From: Maritimibacter alkaliphilus
GTDB taxonomy: Bacteria > Pseudomonadota > Alphaproteobacteria > Rhodobacterales > Rhodobacteraceae
DNA: 64,000 nt
Direction of reading: 5' to 3'
NCBI RefSeq assembly: GCF_019801605.1
Contig: NZ_JAHVIT010000002.1
Span: forward strand, 868,001 to 932,000
Shown: piece by piece, positions 15,762 through 23,367 of the stretch
Position numbering within the stretch: the first letter of the stretch is position 1
How the letters are laid out: each line of letters begins with the position of its first letter
The notes under the pieces: generated by a model
Told to the model about the DNA's origin: nothing
The model's database searches: none
Seen by the model: the letters and a program-made list of their open reading frames with translations, nothing else
Made by a program: the position numbers and the translations under genes

Positions 15762-17546
15762 TTACGCCTCCACCAGCGGGCCGGGGTTGTTGATGTAGGT
15801 TTCGTGGATCGCGCGGGCCGCGCGCACAGCGAGGGCGCCCACCGTGAGGGTCGGGTTGTAGCCGCCGTTGTTCGGGAAGGCGGAGGCGCCGACCGAGAAC
15901 ATGTTGTGGCAGTCCCAGCTCTGCAGGTAGGGGTTCAGCGCCGAGGTGCTGGGATCGGAGCCCATCACGAGGCCACCGATCGTGTGCGAGGAGTGCTGCT
16001 TGTAGGGGTTCCACGCCGCTTCGGCCTGGTTGTCGACCATGAGGTCTTCGCCGCCCGCTTCCTTCATGATCTCGATCGCCTTCTCGGTGGCGTAGTCGAT
16101 CATGGACTTGTCGTTGCGGTTCCAGTCGAAGGTCAGGCGCAGCAGCGGCTGGCCATGGCGGTCCTTGTAGGTCGGATCGAGCGAGAGGTAGGCGTCGCGC
16201 GTGGGCATCGAGGTGCCCTGACAGAAGATGTTGGCCACCTCCTGGTAGTCCCGCGCATAGGCTTCCTTCCACTCCGAGCCCCAGCGCTTGTTGCCCGGAC
16301 GGATGCCGTTCATGTTGGCGATCGGGCGCCCGTTGGTGGAATAGCCCATGATCCCCGCGCCGCCGATGAAGTCGAGGTCGGCGTGGTCGAAGTTGTCGCC
16401 GTTGTAATCGTCGATCTGCACGCCGAGCGCGCCGCCGCCGATGAACGGGTTCATCTTGGCGCCCGAGAAGAAGCCGGTGACCGAGGAACAGGTCTGGTAG
16501 TTGTAGTTGCGCCCGATGGTGCCCCGCATGGTGGTCGGGTCATATTGCTCGCCGATGCCCGAGAGCAGCATCAGGCGGACGTTGTCCATCTGGTAGGCGG
16601 TGATGCAGACCACGTCGGCGGGCTGGAAGCCTTCTTCGCCGTCGCGGGTGACGAATTGCACGCCCTTCACGGTCTTGCCGTCCTCGTGCTTCACGGCGTG
16701 GAGCACTTCGGTCTCGGTCAGGACGGTGAAGTTCGGGCGGCGCATCAGCGCGGGCAGGATGCAGGCCTGTGGGCTCGACTTGGAGAAGTTGCCGCAGCCG
16801 TGGAAGTCGCAGAAGCCGCAGTAGGTGCAGGGCCCCATCGTGACGCCCAGCGGGTTCACGTAGGACTGCGAGATGTTGCCCGCCGGGATCGTGAACGGGT
16901 TGTAGCCCATGCCTTCCGTGGTCTCACGGTACATGCGCATCCAGTTCGTGTCCTTCAGCTCGGGCGTCGGGTAGTCCCGCTCGCGCGGGCCTTCGAAGAC
17001 GTTGCCGCCCTTGATCCGCTCGCCGTTCAGGTTGCCCGCCTTGCCGGAGGTGCCCGCGATCCGCTCGAAGCGGTCGTAGTAGGGGGCCATCTCCTCGTAG
17101 GTGACGCCCCAGTCCTGCAGTTGCAGGCCCTCGGCCATCAGGCTGTCGAGGCGTTCCTGGCCGTAGCGTTCGGCGGTCTGGGTCGCGACCTCGAAATCCC
17201 ACGGCAGGAAGCGCCAGGACATGCCGGCCCAGTGGGTCCCGGCGCCGCCGACGTTCCAGCCGAACTGGAAGGCGTTCCAGTTGCGCACGGGCGCGGCGGT
17301 CTGGCCGGTCTTGTTGCGGAAGGTGGTGGTTTCCACGCTCATCGGCTGCAGCAGCTCGCGGCGGGTGTGCCAGCGCAGCTCGTCAGGGTCGACGGCGGGG
17401 GGGAAGTCGGTCGAGGTGTCGCGCCATGCGCCACGTTCGATTGCCACGACGTTGAGGCCTGCGCGGGTCAGTTCCTCGGCCATGACCGAGCCGGCCCAGC
17501 CGAGACCGACGATGACCACGTCGGCCTTGGGACGTTCGTTTGCCAT
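15762..17546 (-). CDS. GMC-family FAD dehydrogenase, large subunit (gluconate 2-dehydrogenase type)
   Basis: A 594-residue flavoprotein. The N-terminal dinucleotide fold ADVVIVGLGWAGSVMAEEL (about 8-26) is followed by VVAIERG. The GGAGTHWAG region and the C-terminal HTIGGLVMGSDPSTSALNPYLQ and GASAFPNNGGYNPTLTVGALA segments are typical of gluconate 2-dehydrogenase / GMC oxidoreductases. A YCGFCDFHGCG cluster near the middle is common in this subgroup. It has no obvious signal of its own; in this complex type the Tat signal of the gamma subunit carries the partner across the membrane. It would oxidise a sugar or sugar acid in the periplasm. The exact substrate is not determined by sequence. Confidence 0.92.
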   Translation of the reverse strand: MANERPKADVVIVGLGWAGSVMAEELTRAGLNVVAIERGAWRDTSTDFPPAVDPDELRWHTRRELLQPMSVETTTFRNKTGQTAAPVRNWNAFQFGWNVGGAGTHWAGMSWRFLPWDFEVATQTAERYGQERLDSLMAEGLQLQDWGVTYEEMAPYYDRFERIAGTSGKAGNLNGERIKGGNVFEGPRERDYPTPELKDTNWMRMYRETTEGMGYNPFTIPAGNISQSYVNPLGVTMGPCTYCGFCDFHGCGNFSKSSPQACILPALMRRPNFTVLTETEVLHAVKHEDGKTVKGVQFVTRDGEEGFQPADVVCITAYQMDNVRLMLLSGIGEQYDPTTMRGTIGRNYNYQTCSSVTGFFSGAKMNPFIGGGALGVQIDDYNGDNFDHADLDFIGGAGIMGYSTNGRPIANMNGIRPGNKRWGSEWKEAYARDYQEVANIFCQGTSMPTRDAYLSLDPTYKDRHGQPLLRLTFDWNRNDKSMIDYATEKAIEIMKEAGGEDLMVDNQAEAAWNPYKQHSSHTIGGLVMGSDPSTSALNPYLQSWDCHNMFSVGASAFPNNGGYNPTLTVGALAVRAARAIHETYINNPGPLVEA

Positions 17547-17564
17547 TTGGGTGTCTCCTTGGCC

Positions 17565-18320
17565 TTAGTCGTTCGGGATCAGGCTGACGGGCGTGAGGTT
17601 CAGTTCTTCGCCGCGCTTGTCGATGTAGGGGCGGAAGTCGTAGCGCGCCCCCGGAAAGCCGATCATCTTCCAGCCGGCCATGTCACGGTTGCCGCCATAG
17701 AGCGGGTCCGCGAGGTAGCCCTCGCGGGCGTTCTGCAGCATGAGTTCGAAGAAGGCCTGACCGTCCACGTCATCGCCGAGGTCGATCTCGCCCGCTTCCA
17801 GCCCGGTCAGGATCTCGTCGATCCGGTCGGGGGAGAGGGCGGCGAAGGCGGCGCCGTCGGTGGCCTGCGCATAGGCCTCCAGCGCGGGCAGGCCCGCGGC
17901 GTAGCGGTCGCGCGGGGTGGCAAAGACCTGTGCAGCCCCCATGATCGCCGCTTCGCGTTCCCGGTTCATCGGCCCGTCGAGGTAGAGCGCCGCGCCCTCG
18001 CCGTAGGGGCGCGAGAGCTGGTCGTCGAGAAACTCGAGGCAGCCTGCCTCGGAGGCCGAGGGGCCTTGGTCATCCGCGGGGATCAGCCGGTCGAAGGCGG
18101 CCTTCAGCGTGGCGCGGTCGGTTTCGTCCGTGAGGATGCGGAAGCTGCCGCCGCGGTGGGCGGGCACGGGCAGGTGGTCTGCGGACATGGCGGTTTCATG
18201 GGGGAAACCATGCAGTTCGGCGGCGCGGCCCGTCGTGGCGAGGCCAGTGGCCGCCGCCGCGGTGCCGATCGAGAAGAGCGCCTGCCGCCGGTTCATGCCG
18301 GGGGACTTGCGGGAGGTCAT
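17565..18320 (-). CDS. Gluconate 2-dehydrogenase gamma-type subunit with Tat signal
   Basis: A 251-residue protein beginning MTSRKSPGMNRRQALFSIG, a Tat signal (NRRQALF) followed by Ala/Gly-rich residues up to GRAA. The rest matches the small subunit 3 family (FRILTDETDRATLKAAFDRLIPADDQGPSASEAG, AFFELMLQNAREGYLADPLYGGNRDMAGWKMIGFPG). In this family the small subunit acts as Tat carrier and stabiliser of the flavoprotein. It starts at 18320 after an AGAGGTG ribosome-binding sequence; longer frames upstream run through the divergent promoter region. First gene of a three-gene operon, 18 bp before the flavoprotein gene. Confidence 0.92.
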   Translation of the reverse strand: MTSRKSPGMNRRQALFSIGTAAAATGLATTGRAAELHGFPHETAMSADHLPVPAHRGGSFRILTDETDRATLKAAFDRLIPADDQGPSASEAGCLEFLDDQLSRPYGEGAALYLDGPMNREREAAIMGAAQVFATPRDRYAAGLPALEAYAQATDGAAFAALSPDRIDEILTGLEAGEIDLGDDVDGQAFFELMLQNAREGYLADPLYGGNRDMAGWKMIGFPGARYDFRPYIDKRGEELNLTPVSLIPND

Positions 18321-18615
18321 GGGGACACCTCTGTCTGCTGTCGCGCGGCCTCGGGCGCGCGACGGTCTGGCCCGCCGGAGCGGCCGGCAGGGGACCGTCC
18401 GGCATGGGACGGAAGCGACATGGGTTTTCGTATGGTCAGGCCGCGCCGGAGGGGCCGGCCGGCCTGTCGGGAGGACGCACAGCCGGACAGGAGGGAACGC
18501 GCCGGATGCACTTCTGTGTCCTGCGGTATGCCGCGACGGCCCAAGCGGCAAGGCGGGACAACCGGTCGCACCCGGCGGGGATCGCTTTTGCGTCACCGTG
18601 ACGGGTGATGACGGT

Positions 18616-18629
18616 TTTGACGTGTCAAA
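18616..18629. promoter_or_regulatory. Palindromic operator candidate in divergent promoter region
   Basis: TTTGAC-GT-GTCAAA is a perfect 6+6 inverted repeat in the 413-bp region (18321-18733) between the divergent dehydrogenase operon and the LacI-type gene. It includes a TTGACG -35-like hexamer for the plus strand, and a second TTGACG follows at 18630. An even, perfect palindrome here fits binding by the adjacent LacI-type regulator. The rest of this region is GC-rich and I see nothing else in it. Confidence 0.5.
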
Positions 18630-18733
18630 TTGACGGGCCGTGATAGACTGGGCTTGCAGGTCCGTCGCTCTCCTGCTTAAGGGCCTGCCAGCCAGAGGCG
18701 GGGCAGGGGCCCCGCGGCAGCCGGAGGTGCCCC

Positions 18734-19774
18734 TTGGCCCAGCGACTCACCATGGCTGATCTCGCCCGCGAGGCGGGTGTGAGCCTCTCCACCATCGACC
18801 GCATCCTGTCGGGGCGCGGCAAGGTGAAGCCTGCCACGCTCGACCATGTGCTCTCCACCGCCGAGCGGATCGGCTTCCACGCCGTGGGCTCGATCCGGTC
18901 GCGCCGCGACATGGCGGTGCCGGAACGCACGCTCGGCTTCCTGCTCAATGACCGGGCGCGCCACTTCTACCAGGCCTTCAGCCAGCAGCTCTCCAGCGAG
19001 GTGGCGGCGCAGACCAGCATCCAGGGCCGGGCGATCTTCTCCCACGTCACGGATCTCGACCCGGCGCGAATGGCCGACGCGCTGCTGACGCTGGGCGAGA
19101 AATGCGATGCCGTGGCCGCCGTCTGCATCGACCACCCGCGGATCAACATGGCGGTGAAGGAACTCGCGGCGCGCGGTGTGCCGGTGCTGCCGATGATCTC
19201 GGACATCTCGGCGCCGGAACGCGCGGGCTTCGTGGGCGCGAACGACTGGCAGCTGGGCCGCTCGGCGGGCTGGTTCGTGCGCCGTCTGTGCCCGCGCGGC
19301 GGCAAGATCGGCCTCGTGCCCGGCAACGTGCGCTACACCTGCCAGCAGTCCCTCGCCGCCAGCTTCCGGGGCTTCATCTCGGAGATGCCGACGCCGCGGT
19401 TCACGGTGATCGACGCCCCCTCGAGCGAGGAGAGCGACCTGCGCGCCGAGGAGGTCGTGACCTCCCTGATGCGGGAACATCCCGACCTCGTGGCGATCGT
19501 CCTCTCGGGCGGCGGGCTTCAGGGCGCAGCGCGTGCCCAGCCGCCGCGTGGTGGCGCGGCCTCACCCACGCCTCTGCTGATCGGCACCGAGATCACCGAG
19601 AAGACCCGCGCCCTGCTGGTGGAGGGCCGGATCGACATGATCCTCGCCCATCCCGGCAAGGACATCGCCCGCGAGGCCGTGCGGGCGCTGGTGCGCCAGA
19701 TGGAGGGGCTGGAAAAGCCGCAGGGCGTGCAGCGGGTGCTGCCCTTCGAAATCCTCATCGGCGAAAACTGCTGA
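18734..19774 (+). CDS. LacI-family transcriptional regulator
   Basis: A 346-residue protein with an N-terminal LacI helix-turn-helix (LTMADLAREAGVSLSTIDRILSGRGKVKPAT, about 5-35) and a periplasmic-binding-protein-like sensor domain (about 65-340). I chose the TTG at 18734 because GGAGG lies 6-7 bases upstream and the resulting MAQRLTMADLA matches the usual LacI N-terminus. The ATG at 18752 is the alternative. It is divergent from the gluconate-type dehydrogenase operon, so it is a likely repressor of that operon responding to a sugar or sugar acid. A palindrome lies 105 bp upstream. Confidence 0.9.
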   Translation: MAQRLTMADLAREAGVSLSTIDRILSGRGKVKPATLDHVLSTAERIGFHAVGSIRSRRDMAVPERTLGFLLNDRARHFYQAFSQQLSSEVAAQTSIQGRAIFSHVTDLDPARMADALLTLGEKCDAVAAVCIDHPRINMAVKELAARGVPVLPMISDISAPERAGFVGANDWQLGRSAGWFVRRLCPRGGKIGLVPGNVRYTCQQSLAASFRGFISEMPTPRFTVIDAPSSEESDLRAEEVVTSLMREHPDLVAIVLSGGGLQGAARAQPPRGGAASPTPLLIGTEITEKTRALLVEGRIDMILAHPGKDIAREAVRALVRQMEGLEKPQGVQRVLPFEILIGENC

Positions 19775-19855
19775 GGCCCGGCCCCGGGCGCGAGATCAGA
19801 CGCGACGTGCCGCCCGTAACCTGATCCAGTCCCTGATACAGTCCCGGGCCGCGCC

Positions 19856-21160
19856 TCAGACCCGGATGCCGTAGCGGCTGATCTTGTCGTTCAGGGTGCG
19901 CCGCGCCATGCCCAGCGACCGCGCGGCGCGCTCCGTGTTGCCGCGGCAGCGCTCCAGCGTCAGGCGGATCTCGCGGGCTTCGAAGGCGGCGACCCGGTCA
20001 GCGAGGCTCTCGGCTTCGGCCGGGGCCGCGGCGGGCCCCTCAGGCATGTCGAGCCCGAGGGCGAAGCGTTCCGCCAGCGCCTTCAGCTCGCGCACGTTCC
20101 CGGGCCACGGGCGGCGCAGCAGCGATTGCTTCAGGGCGTAGTCGATCTCGGGCAGGGGGCGGCCATAGCGGGCGGCGGCGAGGCCCGCGTAATGCGAGAA
20201 GAGCAGCAGGATGTCGTCGCCGAGGGCGCGCAGCGGCTCCACCGCGATCTCGGCACCCGCGAGGCGATAGAAGAGATCCGCGCGGAAGGTCCCGTCCAGT
20301 GTCAGCGACCGCAGGTCGGTCTTGGAGGTCGCGATGATCCGCAGGTCGAGCGGGCGCAGACGGTTCTCGCCCAGCCTCTCGACGGAGCGCTCCTGCAGGG
20401 CGCGCAGCAGCTTGGGTTGCAGGGCGGCGGGCATCGCCTCCACCTCGTCCAGCATGAGCGTCCCGCCAGAGGCCGCCTCCAGCTTGCCGGGCTTGTCCTG
20501 CGCACCGGGGAAGGCGCCCGCGACATGGCCGAAGCATTCGATCTCGAAGAGCGTCTCGGGCAGGGCGGCGCAGTTCACCGCGACGAAGGGCCCGGCGGCG
20601 CGCGGGCTGGCGGCATGCAGGGCACGGGCCACCAGTTCCTTGCCGGTGCCGGTCTCGCCGGTCACGACGATGTCGATCTCGGTGGGCGCAAGGGCCGCGA
20701 TCCGGTCCCGCAGGGTGGTCATGGCCGCCGACTGGCCCAGCAGGCCCCCGCCCTCGGTCCGGGTCATGCTGTCCTGCAGGCGGCCGATCTCGGCCCGGGC
20801 GGCACGGCCACGCAGGGCGCGTTCGATGACGGTGACGAGGTGCATCCCGTCATAGGGTTTCTCGAGGAAATCCTCGGCGCCCGCCCGCATCGCCTGTACC
20901 GCCTGCGGCAGGTCGCCATGGCCCGAGATCATGATCACCGGGCAGTCGGGGTCGCGTTCCAGCGCGGCGGAGAGCACGGCGTGCCCGTCCATGCCCGGCA
21001 TCCGCAGGTCAGTGATCACGAGGTCGGGCCGGGCCTCGGCGGCCATGGCGGCGCTGCCGCCGGCAAAGCCCTCGGCCCGGAAACCGGCGGCCTCCAGCAG
21101 GTCGCAGAGCGCGAGGCGGTGGTCGGTGTCATCCTCGACCACGTGGATCAGCGGGGTCAT
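19856..21160 (-). CDS. DctD-like sigma-54-dependent response regulator
   Basis: A 434-residue protein with a receiver domain (about 3-118; phosphoacceptor Asp51, Lys101), an AAA+ sigma-54 activator domain (Walker A GETGTGKE 168-175, Walker B LMLDEV 235-240) and a C-terminal Fis-type helix-turn-helix (about 395-432). The loop that touches sigma-54, normally GAFTGA, reads GAFPGA at 215-220. It is the last gene of the TRAP-TAXI operon and overlaps the sensor kinase gene by 4 bp. It probably activates the upstream transporter promoter in response to the transported solute, as DctB/DctD do for dicarboxylates. Confidence 0.9.
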   Translation of the reverse strand: MTPLIHVVEDDTDHRLALCDLLEAAGFRAEGFAGGSAAMAAEARPDLVITDLRMPGMDGHAVLSAALERDPDCPVIMISGHGDLPQAVQAMRAGAEDFLEKPYDGMHLVTVIERALRGRAARAEIGRLQDSMTRTEGGGLLGQSAAMTTLRDRIAALAPTEIDIVVTGETGTGKELVARALHAASPRAAGPFVAVNCAALPETLFEIECFGHVAGAFPGAQDKPGKLEAASGGTLMLDEVEAMPAALQPKLLRALQERSVERLGENRLRPLDLRIIATSKTDLRSLTLDGTFRADLFYRLAGAEIAVEPLRALGDDILLLFSHYAGLAAARYGRPLPEIDYALKQSLLRRPWPGNVRELKALAERFALGLDMPEGPAAAPAEAESLADRVAAFEAREIRLTLERCRGNTERAARSLGMARRTLNDKISRYGIRV

Positions 21161-22971
21161 TCGGCGGCCTCCTGTCCGCTCTCGTCGGGGGCGTCCCGTT
21201 CCAACATCGGCAGCAGGACCGACACCTCGGCGCCGCCCTCGGGACGCGAGCGGAAGTCGAGCCGCCCGCCGAACTGCTGGACCACCTCGGAGGAGATCGC
21301 AAGCCCCAGTCCCAGCCCCTCGCCGCCCATCTTGGTGGAGAAGAACGGCTCGGTCACGCGGGGCAGCACCTCGGGATCGAAGCCGGGGCCGTTGTCGCGC
21401 ACGGCGATGCGCAGCATCCCGTCCTCCTCGGCCAGCGCGATCACGACCTCGCCGTGGCCGGGCTCCACCGCCTCGATGGCATTGCCCAGAAGGTTGACCA
21501 GCACCTGCTCCAGCCGGGCCGTGCCGGCCTGCACCACGGGGTTGAACGTGGGCGTCTCGAAGCGCGGCTCCAGCCCGGCGACATTGGCGCGCGGCAGGAC
21601 CAGTTGCAGCGCGGATTGCACCACGGGCACCACGGTGACGGGGTGCAGCGGGGCCACTTCGCGGCGCGAGAAGTTCTTGAGGTGTTTCGTCATCCGCTGC
21701 ATCCGTCGGATCAGTCCCCGGGCCGATTGCAGGCGGTGAGAGGTCTGTTCCGGCGCGCGGGAGAGGCTGAACTCGGCCGCCGTCAGCGTGGCCTCCATCG
21801 CGGCGAGCGGCTGGCTCACCTCGTGCACGATGGCGGCGGACATCCGGCCGAGGGCGGCCATCTTCTCGGTCTGGACAAGGGTTTCCTGCGTGGCGCGCAG
21901 GTCGGCCTCCGCCTGCCGGCGGGCGACCACTTCGCGGGCCAGCTCGGCGGTGCGGACCTGCACCTTGCGTTCCATCATGTCGGTCTGGCGGATGCGCAGC
22001 GCGATCAGCCGCAGCCGGTGACGGCGCATGTCGGCCAGCGCCAGCCCCATCAGCCCTGCCAGCAGGACGAAGCCCGCCGTCAGCGCGGCGGCGGCGCGGG
22101 CAGGCAGCACGGGGGCGGCGGCGATCAGGCGCCAGCCCTGTTCGAACCCGGTGGAGCGCAGGACGGTGGTGCGGCCAAGGCCTGCGACCATCAGGGCGCT
22201 CTGCCCGTTCTGCATCAGCGGATCGGCCTCATCCAGCGGGGTGGAGAAGTAGAGCCGGGATTCCTGCAGCCGCGCCAGCGCCGCCTCTCCCAGCGGGTAG
22301 AGCGGGCGATAGCGCCACGCGGGCAGGGAGGAGAGGAAGATCACCCCGTCACGGTCGGTCACGGCGACATGCTGGCCGGTCTCGATCCATGCCGCCTCGA
22401 GCGGGCGCAGGTCGATCTTCACCACCATGACGCCCACGGGCATGCCGGTCTCGCCGCCGATGCGGGAGGCGATGAAATAGCCCGGCTCGCCGGTGGTGAC
22501 GCCGATGCCGTAGACCGCACCGCTGCCGGTGGCGAGCGCGTCGGTGTAATAGGGCCGGAAGCTGTAGTCGGAGCCGACATAGCTCGTCTCGGTCTGCCAG
22601 TTCGAGGCGGCGATGGTCACCCCGTCGGCGTTCAGCAGGTAGAGCTGGCCCGAACTGGAATAGCGCGTGACCCGTTCGAGGTAGCGGTTCGCGGCGTCGA
22701 TGGCGCGGGGATCGTCCGGGGCGATCAGCGCGTCGCGGATGCGGTCACTCTCGCCGGCGACGCGGGGCAGGTAGCGGAAGCGGTCGATCTCCGTCTGGAG
22801 CGCGTGGCTGCCGACCTGCAGGGTCTGTTCCAGCCCCTGCCGGGTCTGGAGCAGAACCCATTGCCATGCCAGCCCGCCGCAGAGCAGGGCGGCCATGGCC
22901 ACCACGGCGAGCCGTGCCCACCAGACCGACCGGAGCCGGTGCCGGAAACGGACCCGGTCACGCCCGCGCAT
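21157..22971 (-). CDS. DctB-like membrane sensor histidine kinase
   Basis: A 604-residue protein with TM1 at about 18-42, a periplasmic double-Cache type sensor of about 245 residues (LYLLNADGVTIAASNW, YIASRIGGETGMPVGVMVVKID), TM2 at about 292-314 and a cytoplasmic coiled coil. Then come the HisKA domain with His383 (IVHEVSQPL) and an HATPase domain (NLLGNAIEA, DNGPGFD, PFFSTK, GLGLGLAI). The layout is that of DctB, which senses C4-dicarboxylates directly. Here the ligand is probably the solute of the adjacent TAXI transporter. It starts 3 bp after the DUF1850 gene and overlaps the response regulator gene (ATGA). Confidence 0.92.
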   Translation of the reverse strand: MRGRDRVRFRHRLRSVWWARLAVVAMAALLCGGLAWQWVLLQTRQGLEQTLQVGSHALQTEIDRFRYLPRVAGESDRIRDALIAPDDPRAIDAANRYLERVTRYSSSGQLYLLNADGVTIAASNWQTETSYVGSDYSFRPYYTDALATGSGAVYGIGVTTGEPGYFIASRIGGETGMPVGVMVVKIDLRPLEAAWIETGQHVAVTDRDGVIFLSSLPAWRYRPLYPLGEAALARLQESRLYFSTPLDEADPLMQNGQSALMVAGLGRTTVLRSTGFEQGWRLIAAAPVLPARAAAALTAGFVLLAGLMGLALADMRRHRLRLIALRIRQTDMMERKVQVRTAELAREVVARRQAEADLRATQETLVQTEKMAALGRMSAAIVHEVSQPLAAMEATLTAAEFSLSRAPEQTSHRLQSARGLIRRMQRMTKHLKNFSRREVAPLHPVTVVPVVQSALQLVLPRANVAGLEPRFETPTFNPVVQAGTARLEQVLVNLLGNAIEAVEPGHGEVVIALAEEDGMLRIAVRDNGPGFDPEVLPRVTEPFFSTKMGGEGLGLGLAISSEVVQQFGGRLDFRSRPEGGAEVSVLLPMLERDAPDESGQEAAE

Positions 22972-22974
22972 GGC

Positions 22975-23367
22975 TCAACTGCCGTCGCAGGGGGCGAGGT
23001 GGATGGGCGCGCCGGAGGTGCCGCCAAGCTCGACACACTCGGCACCGCAGAGCGTCCAGGCCGAGGGCGTCTCGCCGGAGGCGGCGAGCGTCAACGCGCG
23101 CACCGGGGGCAGGTCGGGCGCCCAGACCCACCAGCCGTCTTCGAAATGGCCGCCCTCGCCGGGCTCCATTCCCGCGCCGGAGCCCTTCACCGCGGCCTCG
23201 ACGAGGTGAAGGCGACGGTCTCCCGTCGCCTCCATGGTCTTTGACGGGATCACTTCCCAGGTCTCGCGCCAGGCCTGCTTCTCGACGGAGTGGGTCCACT
23301 CCAGCGAGAAGCGGTCGCCTGCCGCAAGCGAAAGCACCATCGCCCCTGCCAGAAGGCAGCTGCTCAC
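22975..23367 (-). CDS. DUF1850 protein of TRAP-TAXI operon
   Basis: A 130-residue exported protein of the DUF1850 family (RFSLEWTHSVEKQAWRETWEV and the C-terminal PIHLAPCDGS). N-terminal hydrophobic segment at about 1-16. DUF1850 genes are commonly found beside fused TRAP permeases that use TAXI binding proteins; their function is not established. The GTG at 23367 overlaps the permease stop (GTGA), which favours this start over the in-frame ATG at 23397. Two cysteines near the C-terminus (in TLCGAECVELGG) could form a periplasmic disulfide. Confidence 0.8.
   Translation of the reverse strand: MSSCLLAGAMVLSLAAGDRFSLEWTHSVEKQAWRETWEVIPSKTMEATGDRRLHLVEAAVKGSGAGMEPGEGGHFEDGWWVWAPDLPPVRALTLAASGETPSAWTLCGAECVELGGTSGAPIHLAPCDGS

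Noticed and set aside
14172-18608. A continuous plus-strand open frame of nearly 1,480 codons opposite the dehydrogenase operon
   Set aside because: It mirrors the three minus-strand genes, whose conserved motifs are clear. Lack of stops is caused by high GC. Its translation is low-complexity Val/Gly/Arg with no family features.
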